Made by a program: the position numbers and the translations under genes
In this document: positions 51,081 through 60,390 of the stretch, in pieces
Numbering within the stretch: the stretch's first letter is position 1
Layout of the letters: each line of letters opens with the position of its first letter
The notes under the pieces: generated by a model
Database searches by the model: none
The model's input: only the letters and a program-made list of their open reading frames with translations
Told to the model about the DNA's origin: nothing
Assembly: GCA_900290255.1 (NCBI GenBank)
Contig: OMOD01000188.1
Coordinates: 58,905-122,904 of the forward strand
DNA from: Candidatus Sulfotelmatobacter kueseliae
GTDB lineage: Bacteria; Acidobacteriota; Terriglobia; Terriglobales; Acidobacteriaceae
Direction: 5' to 3'
DNA length: 64,000 bases

Positions 51081-51446
51081 ATGACTGAAGACCTCTATGC
51101 CCTGATCGGGGGACGTAGCATTATCAAGGCGGCTACCGAACTCTTCTATAGCAATGTTTTGCAGGATGATAATCTGCGCCCTTTCTTTGAACGAGTGGAC
51201 ATGGCGCACCTCAAGTCCCGGCAGATTATGCTTGTTTCCATGCTCCTCGGCGGACGAGTGTATACCGGCAAAGACATTCATGACGCCCATGCCGGGTCCA
51301 GAGATAACGGTCTGAAGGATGTGCACTTTGACCTGTTCCTGAAGCACTTTCGCGCAGCCCTGGAACAAGCGGGGGTGGAACCTGAAAATGCCGAGAAGGT
51401 CATAAAACGTCTGGAGAGCAAGCGGGCGGCCGTACTGGACAGATGA
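51081..51446 (+). CDS. Group-1-type truncated haemoglobin
   Basis: At 121 residues. The N-terminal TEDLYALIGGRSIIKAATEL, a B10-type Tyr/Phe in ELFYSNVLQDDNLRPFFERV, and the proximal-His region with GLKDVHFDLFLKHF match small 2-on-2 globins. His residues at DIHDAHAG and the LKDVHFD part are candidates for the iron-binding proximal His. Truncated globins bind O2 or NO and protect against nitrosative stress. The ATG at 51081 has a weak ribosome binding site. It is cytoplasmic and probably monocistronic. Confidence 0.88.
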   Translation: MTEDLYALIGGRSIIKAATELFYSNVLQDDNLRPFFERVDMAHLKSRQIMLVSMLLGGRVYTGKDIHDAHAGSRDNGLKDVHFDLFLKHFRAALEQAGVEPENAEKVIKRLESKRAAVLDR

Positions 51447-51641
51447 AATTGCTTTTGATTAGAGCGTGTTTCACAAATATAATCCAGGGCCTCGTATCAG
51501 GGCACGGCTTTAGTTTCTAGCCTGCCCTGAGCGTCAGCGAATTTCTGACTCACCACATTCACCACGCAACCAACGTATGGGCCAGAATGTGGTATCCGGT
51601 AATGCAGTTCTTTCCAGTCGCCGCCAGGTCGCCGGCTCCTT

Positions 51642-54443
51642 TCAGTGCACCGGGTTGCCGTCAGCGTCAATCTTGTGGACTTCACCCAGGTTTAGCTCGC
51701 GGATGCCCGCTTCGACTTTGGCCATGTCCCCTACCACCACCCACACCAGGTGATCGGGCAAGATGTACTTCTTGGCGATCTGGTTGGCGCTATCCGGTGC
51801 CATAGCCAACACCTTCTGAGTGAAGGTGTTGTAGTAGTCCTCGGGCAGATCGTTCTGCAGGAGCGTGCCATAGCCGCCAGAGAGCTGCTGATCGGTTTCA
51901 AAGGAGCCGGGCAGCGCGAGCGTGGCATTGTTCTGCGCGTTCGTCAATTCTTCGTTCGTGATCGGCTTTGTGCTCACGATACCGTTATATTCCTTGACCA
52001 GCTCGACGATGGATTCTTTGGTCTTGTCCGTCTGCACAGCTGAAACGCTGATATAGGGACGCTGGCCGCGGGCCGAGGGCAGCACGCTGCGCACGCCATA
52101 CGACCAGTGCTTGTCCTCGCGCAGGTTCATATTGATGCGCGAGCTGAACTGTCCGCCGAAGATGTCATTCACGATTTGCAGAGCGACGGCGTCGGGGTCA
52201 TTCAGCGGGGGCGCCAGTTGCGCTCCGAAGATCACACTCTGTCCGGAACCCGGCCGGTCGATAAGGTAGACGACATCCTTTTCCGGTTGGGCTACCTTGG
52301 GCACGGTTTTCTGGGGAACGTCTCCCGGCTTCCACGAGGCCAGAACTTTTTCCAGCTTGGGTTTGATCTCCGCCATGGAAGTGTCGCCGACCACGAGCAG
52401 CGTCGAGTTATTGGGCTTGAACCAAGTGTCGTGGAATTTGGCCAGGTCCTCGCGGGTCATCTTGCCGACGCTGGCCTCGGTGCCCGTGCCGGTGAAGGGC
52501 ACGGCATAGGGATGTCCCTTGCCATAGAGCAGCGTTGGCACTACGCGCAATGCCATGGCCTGAGGCGTCACCTTCTCGCGCTTGATGCCTGCGATCCGTT
52601 CCTTCTGGATGCGCTCGAATTCCTTCTGTGGAAACGCCGGGTGCAGGATCAGGTCGGCGTAAATATCGAGCGACTTGTCCATGGTGCTCTTGAGAGTATT
52701 CAGGCTGACCAGCGACCAGTCCAGGCTGGCGCCGGCATTGAAGTTGGCGCTGAGCGACTCCAGTTCCTCGCCGATCTTCAGCGAATCGCGAGTGGGAGTG
52801 CCTTCCTCCAGCATGCGCTGCTCAAAGCTGTCCATGCCGGGCGCGGGGGCTGGATCGGCAGCGTATCCGCTGTCTACCATCAGGGTGAAGTTCACCACGG
52901 GAGCCGTGTGACGCTCGGCCAGCACGATCTTCAGCCCGTTGGCCAGCGTGGCTTTCTGCAAGGCAGGCAGCTTGAGCGACTCAGGGCCGCCCGCGGCCGG
53001 CTCCTTCGAACGGTCGAGCTTAGCTCCCGTCTTGTAGTCGGTGGGATACGGCTGCACTTCGAGCACGTAATCGCCATCGCTGAGCCAGTCCACAGCGGCT
53101 TTCTTCACCGTCGCGGGCGTCGCGGCTTTGACCCACTTCAAATAATCCTTGTAGCAATCCGGATTCCCCCTGTACGTCTGGCAGCGCGCGATCAGATCAC
53201 TCTTGCCGCCGAAACCGCCGATGCGTTCCACAATGCGCGCATAGTTGCCCAGAATCTGCGTCTTGGCGATTTGCAATTCGGACTCGGTGGGACCGTTCTT
53301 CAGGAAATTCTGCAGTTCCTCATTCGCCGCTGTTTCCACTTTCTTGAGATCGCCGCCGGGAGTAGCGGTGAGCGTGAAGTCGAATTGTCCACCAATCTCG
53401 TTCGTATCATTTGTTGCGGTGGCGCTGGTTGCGGTCTGATCTTTGTAGACCAGGCGCTTGTAGAGTCGCGACGTCTTGCCGCGGCCGAGGATCTGCTCCA
53501 CCAGATCCAGTTGCGCTTCCTCGGGTGATCCGAATTCGGGCACGTTCCATACGCGATACAGTCGAGCTTGCGGGACGCGGTCCTGTACCAAACCGCGGTG
53601 TGTGCCGGCGCGCTTTGCGATCCACACCTGATGTTTGTCGATGGGAGGGCCGGCAGGAATTTCGCCGTAGTATTTTTCAACCTTTTCACGGGCCACTTCG
53701 GGCGTGATATCGCCCGCGATCACGAGCGTGACATTGTTCGGGCCGTAATACGTTTTGAACCACTCCTGCACATCGCTCATGGAAGCCGCGTCCAGGTCTT
53801 TCATCGAGCCGATGACCGTCCAGGAATAGGGATGGCCGACGGGGTAGGTGTTTTCGGTGAGGATTTGTTCGGTAACGCCGTAAGGCTGGTTCTCACCTAC
53901 ACGCTTTTCGTTTTGCACCACGCCGCGCTGCAGATCGAGTTTCTTCTGGTCGAGCACGCCCAGCAGATGCCCCATGCGGTCGCTTTCGGCGAACAGGACG
54001 TAATCGAGCATGGAGGTCGGCACGTTCTCGAAGTAATTGGTGCGATCGTTGTTCGTGGTGCCGTTCATGTTCGTGGCCCCAATCTTCTCCATCGCGTTGA
54101 TGTAAGTGTGATTGAAGTCGTCGCTGCCGCTGAACATGAGGTGCTCGAACAAGTGGGCGAACCCGGTCTTGCCCGGCTTCTCATTCTTGGAGCCGACGTG
54201 GTACCACGTGTTGACCGCCACGATGGGGGCCTTGTGATCCTCATGCACCAGCACGGTCAGGCCGTTGCTCAGAACGAACTTGGTATAAGGGATGTCGGGA
54301 ATCGGGATGTCCACACCCGCGGCAACGGGCGCTTGATGGGGCGCGGCAGGTTGCGATTGTGCCGCTGCCGGGATCCGGTTGCCGATCGTTAACGCCATGA
54401 TCATGAGCAGAATCGTCACACTTGATGTCAGTTTGTTCTTCAA
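51642..54443 (-). CDS. M16-family zinc metallopeptidase (pitrilysin-like), two-domain
   Basis: At 933 residues, from TTG 54443, with GGAGG five bases upstream. Upstream codons of the longer frame have no signal peptide, so TTG is preferred. A signal peptide (LTSSVTILLMIMALTIGNRI, cleavage near AAAQ) makes it periplasmic. The first half has the inverted zinc motif HLFEH (H97, E100, H101) with a distal Glu around residue 179 (VVQNEKR). The second half is a degenerate M16 domain. Such enzymes cut small unfolded peptides. It faces the truncated globin gene tail to tail, 195 bases away. Confidence 0.92.
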   Translation of the reverse strand: MKNKLTSSVTILLMIMALTIGNRIPAAAQSQPAAPHQAPVAAGVDIPIPDIPYTKFVLSNGLTVLVHEDHKAPIVAVNTWYHVGSKNEKPGKTGFAHLFEHLMFSGSDDFNHTYINAMEKIGATNMNGTTNNDRTNYFENVPTSMLDYVLFAESDRMGHLLGVLDQKKLDLQRGVVQNEKRVGENQPYGVTEQILTENTYPVGHPYSWTVIGSMKDLDAASMSDVQEWFKTYYGPNNVTLVIAGDITPEVAREKVEKYYGEIPAGPPIDKHQVWIAKRAGTHRGLVQDRVPQARLYRVWNVPEFGSPEEAQLDLVEQILGRGKTSRLYKRLVYKDQTATSATATNDTNEIGGQFDFTLTATPGGDLKKVETAANEELQNFLKNGPTESELQIAKTQILGNYARIVERIGGFGGKSDLIARCQTYRGNPDCYKDYLKWVKAATPATVKKAAVDWLSDGDYVLEVQPYPTDYKTGAKLDRSKEPAAGGPESLKLPALQKATLANGLKIVLAERHTAPVVNFTLMVDSGYAADPAPAPGMDSFEQRMLEEGTPTRDSLKIGEELESLSANFNAGASLDWSLVSLNTLKSTMDKSLDIYADLILHPAFPQKEFERIQKERIAGIKREKVTPQAMALRVVPTLLYGKGHPYAVPFTGTGTEASVGKMTREDLAKFHDTWFKPNNSTLLVVGDTSMAEIKPKLEKVLASWKPGDVPQKTVPKVAQPEKDVVYLIDRPGSGQSVIFGAQLAPPLNDPDAVALQIVNDIFGGQFSSRINMNLREDKHWSYGVRSVLPSARGQRPYISVSAVQTDKTKESIVELVKEYNGIVSTKPITNEELTNAQNNATLALPGSFETDQQLSGGYGTLLQNDLPEDYYNTFTQKVLAMAPDSANQIAKKYILPDHLVWVVVGDMAKVEAGIRELNLGEVHKIDADGNPVH

Positions 54444-54765
54444 GATTGCCTCCACGCGGTTCAGATCAGCGACATCCCACGGTTCCAACGAGCCTTCAAA
54501 TCTATCATGCTGGAAAGGGATTCGGAGCGGTTTAAGCATAGTCTCAGGCCGCCGGAAAGTGGCACAACTGCGCCTTGTTATGTTACGCCCTGTTGATGCA
54601 CACAAGTCTGGTGCTCAGAAGTTCGCACAGCTGGCGCGTGGGGCTTGGATGTTGACCGGTTTGCAGGGTCGCTCCAGCTGTCAATATAATCGTCAGGAAC
54701 GTCGCATGGGTCCGGTTTTTAGTCCGGCTGCCACGGTCTTCACGAATTCACTCCAGGAGCACTAC
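54444..54765. other. Divergent intergenic region
   Basis: The 322 bases separate the M16 start from the small basic gene; apart from the promoter at 54661-54690 I see no feature. Confidence 0.5.
54661..54690 (+). promoter_or_regulatory. Promoter of the 57-residue basic gene
   Basis: TTGCAG (54661-54666), 18 bases and TATAAT (54685-54690). A TTGACC lies nine bases earlier. The start codon is 76 bases on. Confidence 0.65.
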
Positions 54766-54939
54766 ATGTCCGCACCCAGCCGCCGGCCGGAGATTCGCCG
54801 ACGCCGTACCCGCAAAGAGAAAATTACCCAGTTGCGCAAGCGCCTGGCCGCCGCCAAGACTGACGCCGATCGCGCCCGCCTGACCGCCAAACTGCACAAG
54901 CTGGAAATCGCGTCACCGGGCCAGCCGCTGCTGAAGTAG
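54766..54939 (+). CDS. 57-residue basic protein
   Basis: ATG 54766, after CAGGAGC at good spacing, encodes MSAPSRRPEIRRRRTRKEKI then TQLRKRLAAAKTDADRARLT and AKLHKLEIASPGQPLLK. It is helical and Arg/Lys-rich, similar in style to small ribosome-associated proteins of the DUF6800 type, but this is not certain. It has its own promoter and ends three bases from the glycosyltransferase stop codon. Confidence 0.7.
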   Translation: MSAPSRRPEIRRRRTRKEKITQLRKRLAAAKTDADRARLTAKLHKLEIASPGQPLLK

Positions 54940-54942
54940 CGC

Positions 54943-56121
54943 TCAGTCTGCCGCAGGCTGTTGACCGCGATGGGGCCGGCCCTCGTCAGCGATCTGGTGG
55001 TACACCTCCAGGATGCGGCGCACTGAAGATTCCCAGGAGAACTTCGCCGCCTGTTCGTAGCCGCGCTCCTTCATGCGTGTGCGCAGCGGGTCATCGGTGA
55101 GCACGCGGTGCAAGGCGCGCATAATGTCGAAGACATTTTCCGGATTCACCAGCACCGCCGCCCGGCCCACGACCTCGGGCAGGGAGGATACATTGGAGGT
55201 GACGACCGGAGTTCCGTGCGCCATCGCTTCCATCGGCGGCAGCCCGAAACCCTCATACAGCGACGGGAAGACGAAGATTTTCGCCTCGTCATAGAAAATC
55301 CGCAGCACTTCGATCGGAACGAACCCCAGAAAGCGCACATCGTTCTGCACTCCGCTGCGCACCACGGTGCGGCGCAGGTCGGGGTTGCCGGAGAGGTCGT
55401 CTCCGATAATGATGAGCTTGAGATCGGGGTACGCCCGGTCTTTTTCCAGTTCCGTCTTCAGCACCGAAAACGCTTCGATCATGCGGGCGACGTTCTTGTG
55501 CGGGCTGATGCTCCCCGCATACAGCAGGAATGGATACGTAACCTGATAGCGCTGGGCAATCAGCTCGCGGTCGGCCGCGCTGGCGTGTCCGCGCAGGAAG
55601 CGCTCGTCAATGGCGTTGTACACCACCTCGATCCGCTCGGCGGAGATTCCGAACAGCTTTTCAATTTCGCTCTTGGTGAAATTCGAGACTGCCAGAATGC
55701 GCGCCGCGCCCTCCAGAACGCGCCGCGTCAACTGCCAGCGGAGCGAACGCCAGAACCCGCTCTGCTCGCGGGGCCGCGACATGTGCTCCACCATGTCATG
55801 CACAGTCATGATGTAAGGGCAGGGCATGGCCCGCGGTACAGAAAAAAGGTTGGGCACGTGCACCAGATCGCAGTCCAGCCCCTTCAATGCACTGCGGAAC
55901 TCGCGATAGCCCTGCACCGAGCGTTCGGGCGCGGTCAGTGGAACGACATGAAAATTGGGCTGTAGGGCGCCGATTTCCTGCACTTTCGGCGGAGGCCCAA
56001 TCAACACGTACTCGTTCTCGCGATCCAGCCGGCCGAGCGTACGGACCACATTGCGGATGTAAGTACCTACGCCGAACTCGCTCATCCGCCGAATGTCGAT
56101 CGCGATCTTCACCGATGGCAT
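54943..56121 (-). CDS. GT4-type glycosyltransferase
   Basis: At 392 residues. It begins MPSVKIAIDIRRMSEFGVGT, matching GT-B enzymes of family GT4. The nucleotide-sugar-binding region is present: FLLYAGSISPHKNVARMIEAF, VRFLGFVPIEVLRIFYDEAKIFVFPSLYEGFGLPPMEAMAHGTPVV. The acidic pair in the E-x7-E motif (SLYEGFGLPPMEA) is intact. It probably adds a sugar to a lipid or polysaccharide precursor, but the donor and acceptor are unknown. The ATG at 56121 is embedded in a CACAGAG-rich repeat region. Its first 22 codons are nearly duplicated in the gene at 56172-56351. Confidence 0.93.
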   Translation of the reverse strand: MPSVKIAIDIRRMSEFGVGTYIRNVVRTLGRLDRENEYVLIGPPPKVQEIGALQPNFHVVPLTAPERSVQGYREFRSALKGLDCDLVHVPNLFSVPRAMPCPYIMTVHDMVEHMSRPREQSGFWRSLRWQLTRRVLEGAARILAVSNFTKSEIEKLFGISAERIEVVYNAIDERFLRGHASAADRELIAQRYQVTYPFLLYAGSISPHKNVARMIEAFSVLKTELEKDRAYPDLKLIIIGDDLSGNPDLRRTVVRSGVQNDVRFLGFVPIEVLRIFYDEAKIFVFPSLYEGFGLPPMEAMAHGTPVVTSNVSSLPEVVGRAAVLVNPENVFDIMRALHRVLTDDPLRTRMKERGYEQAAKFSWESSVRRILEVYHQIADEGRPHRGQQPAAD

Positions 56122-56171
56122 TTAAACACAGGGAACGATGGGAAACACAGAGGAATTGGGCAGCTCCATGA

Positions 56172-56351
56172 TCACTTCGACCTGCGGCGTTCCGTAATGA
56201 GCAGCACTAGCACCACGATTAAGACAACCGCCACCAGGAACTGCTTGAGCTTGAGGAAATCGGGAAAGACACAGATCCACGTCCGGATGTAAGTGCCGAC
56301 GCCGAACTCGGTCATCCGCCGGATGTCTGTGGCGAGTTTCACCGAAGGCAT
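56172..56351 (-). CDS. 59-residue chimera: glycosyltransferase N-terminus joined to a membrane helix
   Basis: From ATG 56351 it reads MPSVKLATDIRRMTEFGVGT then YIRTWICVFPDFLKLKQFLV and a long hydrophobic helix (AVVLIVVLVLLI) and TERRRSK. The first 23 residues differ from those of the glycosyltransferase at only a few positions, and the DNA around both starts is also similar. The duplicated piece is followed by unrelated sequence with a membrane helix. This looks like a partial duplication that fused the start of one gene to a small membrane-protein gene. Expression and function are unknown. Confidence 0.55.
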   Translation of the reverse strand: MPSVKLATDIRRMTEFGVGTYIRTWICVFPDFLKLKQFLVAVVLIVVLVLLITERRRSK

Positions 56352-56476
56352 TTAAACACAGAGGACACGGGGGAACACAGAGAATAAGAAGATACGGGAC
56401 GGGTGGGGGTCTTCACTCCGAGCGGAGCTAGGTATTTGTCATGCTGAGCGGAGCGATGACGATCACGCAGTGGTCG

Positions 56477-56818
56477 TCATCGCGCAGTCGAAGCATCCCT
56501 ACCCTCTTCCCGCTCCATCCACGGGTACCATTCGCGCGCCAAGTCGACCCAATGAGGATTCCGGCGTTCGATCAAGGTAATCTTCTTCGCGCGGGACCAT
56601 CCCTTGAGCTGCTTCTCGCGACCGATCGTCCGATGCACGTCGTCGTAGGACTCCCAATAGAGCAGGCGGACGACGTCGTAACGATTCGTAAACCCGACGA
56701 AGTGGTGGAACTTATGCTGGAAGACGCGCTGGTGGAGATTGCCACTGACACCGATATACAGAGTGCCGGAGAGGCTGCCCATGATGTAGACGCAGTAGTA
56801 GCGGCGGTCGCGGGGCAT
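56477..56818 (-). CDS. GIY-YIG domain endonuclease-like protein
   Basis: At 113 residues: YYCVYIMGSLSGTLYIGVSG is the GIY-YIG motif region, with Arg in HQRVFQHK and further REKQLKGWSRAKK. The C-terminal part is positively charged. The size equals that of standalone GIY-YIG proteins (YhbQ/UPF0213-like) of unknown cellular role; nuclease activity is possible. ATG 56818. The flanks contain short repeats, and the gene is a candidate mobile accessory gene. Confidence 0.82.
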   Translation of the reverse strand: MPRDRRYYCVYIMGSLSGTLYIGVSGNLHQRVFQHKFHHFVGFTNRYDVVRLLYWESYDDVHRTIGREKQLKGWSRAKKITLIERRNPHWVDLAREWYPWMEREEGRDASTAR

Positions 56819-56993
56819 GGGGCCATTATCCGGCGGATTGGATTCAGGAGTGCGGGCTGCGCGTCGGGAAAGATGCGGTGCCTCCCGTTTTGGGAGTCGT
56901 GGAGAAGGTAGGGATGCTTCGACTCCGGTGTGAGGATCGCTGCCCGATCCTCAACACTCCGCTCAGCATGACAAACAAAAAGCCCAAAAGCGT

Positions 56994-58283
56994 CTACGCC
57001 CTTGCTTCCGCCTGCGCCTTCGCCCGGCGGTCCGCATACAGCGGAAACGCCTCGCACAGATCGAGCACCTGCTTGCGGACCTTGGCCAGCACGGCCGCGT
57101 CCGTGCGATGGAGCAGCACTTCGGCGATCCAGCGGCCGATCTGGCGCATCTCGGCCTCCTTCATGCCGCGCGTGGTCAGGGCGGGCGTACCGATACGAAT
57201 CCCGCTGGGCTTCAGCGGGGGATTTGTATCAAACGGGATCGCGTTCTTGTTGACCGTGATTCCGGCCTCACCGAGCGCCTTCTCGGCTTCGCTGCCCAGC
57301 ATGCCCTTCGAGAAAACGTCCACCAGCATGAGGTGCGTGTCGGTGCCGCCGGAGATGATGCGGAAACCTTCGTCGGCAATGGTCTGCGCCAGCACCTTCG
57401 CGTTGGCCACAATTTGCCGCGCGTAGTCGCGGAAGTCCGGCTGCATGGCTTCGTGGAAGCAGACCGCCTTGGCCGCTATGATGTGCACCAGCGGGCCGCC
57501 CTGCAGGCCTGGAAAAACCGTTTTATCGATGGCCTGCGCAAATTCGGCCTTGGAAAGGATCATGCCCGAGCGCGGGCCGCGCAGCGTTTTGTGCGTGGTG
57601 GAAGTAACGATGTGGGTGTGCGGAACTGGCGAAGGGTGGACGCCTCCCGCCACCAGCCCTGCGAAGTGCGCCATGTCCACCAGATACAGAGCTCCCACTT
57701 TGTCGGCGATCTGCCGCATGCGGGCGAAATCAATAATGCGGGGATAGGCGCTGCCGCCGCCGATGATCAGCTTGGGACGTTCTTTCTCAGCCAGCTTTTC
57801 CAGTTCGTCGTAATCAATAGTCTCGGTCTCTTTGGTGACGCCGTAGGGAACGATCTTGTACATCTTGCCGGAAAAATTCAGATGATGGCCGTGCGTGAGA
57901 TGTCCGCCATGCGCCAGGTTCAGGCCAAGAATCGTGTCGCCCGGCTGCAGCACGGCAGCGTACGCGGCCATGTTGGCCTGCGATCCGGCATGTGGCTGGA
58001 CGTTGGCGTGTTCGGCGCCAAACAACTGCTTGGCGCGGTCGCGGGCCAGGTTCTCCACGACGTCGGTGAACTCGCAGCCGCCGTAATAGCGCTTGCCGGG
58101 ATATCCTTCGGCATATTTGTTCGTAAACACCGAGCCCGCGGCTTCGAGCACGGCTTCGCTGACGAAGTTCTCCGAGGCGATGAGCTCCAGGCCTTCATGC
58201 TGGCGCCGGGTCTCGTTGTCAATGGCGGCAGCGATCTGCGGGTCGTTTTCGTACAGCGGGCGATACATTCTTAAGTTCGTCAT
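56994..58283 (-). CDS. glyA: Serine hydroxymethyltransferase
   Basis: At 429 residues, typical for GlyA. It converts serine and tetrahydrofolate into glycine and methylene-tetrahydrofolate, with PLP. The PLP lysine is K232 in [14 protein letters not shown]. Other conserved parts are [32 protein letters not shown], and [20 protein letters not shown] 58283 is the start. It has no apparent partner in an operon; a family-B hairpin (58306-58346) lies just upstream of the start codon. Confidence 0.97.
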   Translation of the reverse strand: MTNLRMYRPLYENDPQIAAAIDNETRRQHEGLELIASENFVSEAVLEAAGSVFTNKYAEGYPGKRYYGGCEFTDVVENLARDRAKQLFGAEHANVQPHAGSQANMAAYAAVLQPGDTILGLNLAHGGHLTHGHHLNFSGKMYKIVPYGVTKETETIDYDELEKLAEKERPKLIIGGGSAYPRIIDFARMRQIADKVGALYLVDMAHFAGLVAGGVHPSPVPHTHIVTSTTHKTLRGPRSGMILSKAEFAQAIDKTVFPGLQGGPLVHIIAAKAVCFHEAMQPDFRDYARQIVANAKVLAQTIADEGFRIISGGTDTHLMLVDVFSKGMLGSEAEKALGEAGITVNKNAIPFDTNPPLKPSGIRIGTPALTTRGMKEAEMRQIGRWIAEVLLHRTDAAVLAKVRKQVLDLCEAFPLYADRRAKAQAEARA

Positions 58284-58305
58284 TTCGTTTTCCTACTCCC
58301 GGCTC

Positions 58306-58346
58306 GGGTGCCCCATGTCTCGCCGCTTTTGCGAAACGTGGGAATC
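58306..58346. repeat. Family-B hairpin upstream of glyA
   Basis: GGGTGCCCCATGTCTCGCCG, CTTTTGCG, AAACGTGGGAATC form an imperfect stem. Confidence 0.7.
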
Positions 58347-58492
58347 TTTCGCTTGCACCATGATATATGCCAAAGCAGAGGGAATGCTCGATCCACCGCG
58401 TCACACCCTCCTGCGCAATGCAATCAGCACAGGCCCCGACTACCTCGCGCTGGACTGGCTGAATGCCAACTGCTAATTGCTAACTGCTGCTT

Positions 58493-59605
58493 CTAGAACG
58501 CCGTCCGCAGAAACGACGCCAACTGCCAGCCGTCCAGGTATTTGTACGGCGTTTCTCCGGTGGTGTAGTGGCCGCAGGGCAGCACCGCAACTTTGTGGTC
58601 GAGGCCGTGCCGCTCGAACTCCGCAACCACCTGCCGCGAGAACTCCGGCAAGAAGGTCAGGTCATACTTCGCATAAACGATCAACGACTTCTTCGGCCAG
58701 CGCGAGAATTGCTCGAAGTACGACATGGGACTGATGGCCAGCCAGGCCTGCCGCAGCTCTTCCAGATCGATCTTCTCCTCAATTCCTTGCCGGATGTGCC
58801 GGGTGGATTGCCCATGCCAGACGACATCGGCAAAATACGTGGACGCGTGATTGAACGCGGCCACGCGAATGCGCGGATCATGCGCCGCGGCGAGAAACGC
58901 ATAGCACGAGCCCAAACTCGTGCCCACGATGCCCAGCCGCGTGTAGCCCTGATCCTCCAGCCAGTCGAGGCAGCAGCGAATGTCGATCACACCCTGGCGC
59001 GCGGCGTCGAGCGTGCGCCCGATGTTGGCAGAAACAGCGTAGTCAGCGCGGCCAATCTCGGCGGGCATGCGAATGTCGTGGTACGGCATGCTCAATCGCA
59101 ACACGGCGACGCCCAGCATATTGAATACCTGGCAGAGTGTCGTGTAGGAGATCGCGTCAGAATTCCAGTGCGGCAGCAGCACCATGGCGCGGCGCCCCCG
59201 CGCCGGAAACCAGCGCGCATTCACCAGATTGTTTTCGGGATAGGGCGTTTCGACCGGCGAAGTGAAGCGCAGAAAATCGGCAAACGTTCCGCTGACCTTG
59301 GCCTCGAGTTTGGGGTCGGGGACCGCGCGAGTCGAAAAGACCTTAACTTCACGGTTCTCCAGCCGGTAATCAGTCGGACGCGAGTAGGAATAAAATTCGT
59401 CACTCGCCGCCAGAATGTGGCGATTCAAATCGAGGAAGAACTTCTCGGGATCTTCCGCTGCCTGGCCGGCGCGAAAGCCGTTGCGGCAAGGCCAGTCCCG
59501 CGCCCATTCCGCACCCCATTCCAGCGGGCGGACCACGCGGTTATTGTCCACCGAGGTGAGCCGGTGTTCCCAGTCGTACATCCACTGTGCGTAACGGGAA
59601 GGCAT
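58493..59605 (-). CDS. Alpha/beta hydrolase
   Basis: At 370 residues from ATG 59605; the frame upstream to 59764 lies in repeat DNA. The nucleophile elbow is GIVGTSLGS with Ser at about residue 230; a general fold with HWNSDAISYTTLC (lid region) and LVVAEFERHGLDHKVAVLPCGHYTTGETPYKY (probable catalytic His) completes the triad. The substrate is unknown. It is probably cytosolic because there is no signal peptide. The gene lies 209 bases upstream of glyA on the same strand. Confidence 0.85.
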   Translation of the reverse strand: MPSRYAQWMYDWEHRLTSVDNNRVVRPLEWGAEWARDWPCRNGFRAGQAAEDPEKFFLDLNRHILAASDEFYSYSRPTDYRLENREVKVFSTRAVPDPKLEAKVSGTFADFLRFTSPVETPYPENNLVNARWFPARGRRAMVLLPHWNSDAISYTTLCQVFNMLGVAVLRLSMPYHDIRMPAEIGRADYAVSANIGRTLDAARQGVIDIRCCLDWLEDQGYTRLGIVGTSLGSCYAFLAAAHDPRIRVAAFNHASTYFADVVWHGQSTRHIRQGIEEKIDLEELRQAWLAISPMSYFEQFSRWPKKSLIVYAKYDLTFLPEFSRQVVAEFERHGLDHKVAVLPCGHYTTGETPYKYLDGWQLASFLRTAF

Positions 59606-59639
59606 GGCGAACCCTTCTAGTGTAGCAAGGGGAACGCCT

Positions 59640-59700
59640 GACCGCAGACCTCGGACCTCAGACCCCGGACTTAGGACCTCAGACCTCGGCGTCCTTAAGG
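59640..59700. repeat. GACCTCGGACCTCAGACC repeat island
   Basis: Tandem diverged copies of GACCTCAGACCTCGG, similar to those at 17258 and 60440. Confidence 0.7.
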
Positions 59701-59845
59701 GTCCCGAATCGAAACGCTCGCGATGGTTTCGGGCCAGTTTGTGACATCCGTCACCGAAGGTCACCGGGAATCAGCGGCAGGATCATAAGTCCGCAGGCAT
59801 TCCACAAACTAATCTCTTTGACGTGTAGCTACATTTGGAGTTACA

Positions 59846-60139
59846 ATGGAATTGGAGTGGGATGAGGCCAAGAACCGGGCGAACATCCGCAAGCATGGGT
59901 TTGATTTCGCTGATGCAGAAGAAATGTTCCGCGGCGCGCTCGTGGTTCGTCCGGATACGCGCGAGGACTACGGCGAGGACCGATGGATCGGAATTGGGAT
60001 GATTCGTGGCCAAGTAGCCTTTGTCGCGTTCGCAGAGCGCCGGGAAGATACCATCCGCATCGTCTCGCTGAGAAAGGCAGATCATGAAGAGCGGAGAGAA
60101 TACGAAGAAGCGATCCAGGACGGACTGGAAGCGAATTGA
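59846..60139 (+). CDS. brnT: BrnT-family toxin
   Basis: At 97 residues with the BrnT signature: MELEWDEAKNRANIRKHGFD at the N-terminus, EDRWIGIG in the middle and IRIVSLRKADHEERREYEEA near the end. BrnT is a RelE-fold ribonuclease that stops translation. GGAG lies five bases before the ATG at 59846. The toxin gene comes first and overlaps the antitoxin gene, the usual BrnTA order. A TTGACG (59818) and TACAAT (59842) are spaced 18 bases apart but overlap the start, so the promoter is unclear. Confidence 0.9.
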   Translation: MELEWDEAKNRANIRKHGFDFADAEEMFRGALVVRPDTREDYGEDRWIGIGMIRGQVAFVAFAERREDTIRIVSLRKADHEERREYEEAIQDGLEAN

Positions 60140-60359
60140 CGCAATGCGGGATGAGGATATTGACTTTTCCGACATTCCGAAGCAGGGTGCGGAGTTTTTT
60201 GCCAACGCGATAATCTGGCCGGGGACGAAGAAACAGATCACGCTTCGCCTCGATCCCGACGTGTTGAAGTTTTTCCGCAGGCAAGGCCGCGGTTATCAGA
60301 GCACGATCAATGCTGTGCTGCGCAAGTACATGGAAGCGCGAAAAGAGCACGCAGGGTGA
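60084..60359 (+). CDS. brnA: BrnA-family antitoxin
   Basis: At 91 residues; the gene overlaps brnT by 56 bases in another frame, from ATG 60084. The N-terminal part binds the toxin (DIDFSDIPKQGAEFFANAI), and the C-terminal IWPGTKKQITLRLDPDVLKF, then GYQSTINAVLRKYM is a ribbon-helix-helix DNA-binding domain, which autoregulates the operon. BrnT and BrnA together form a type II toxin-antitoxin module. A shorter start would remove part of the toxin overlap. Confidence 0.9.
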   Translation: MKSGENTKKRSRTDWKRIDAMRDEDIDFSDIPKQGAEFFANAIIWPGTKKQITLRLDPDVLKFFRRQGRGYQSTINAVLRKYMEARKEHAG

Positions 60360-60390
60360 AGTAGCCGCTCACATATCGCATCCCACACAC

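Noticed and set aside
56994..58500. Riboswitch upstream of glyA
   Set aside because: The leader contains only a family-B hairpin and no recognisable glycine or folate-type riboswitch core.
59818..59847. A perfect-looking promoter (TTGACG, 18 bases, TACAAT) for brnT
   Set aside because: The -10 overlaps the start codon, and GGAG before the ATG argues for normal translation from an upstream transcript start.
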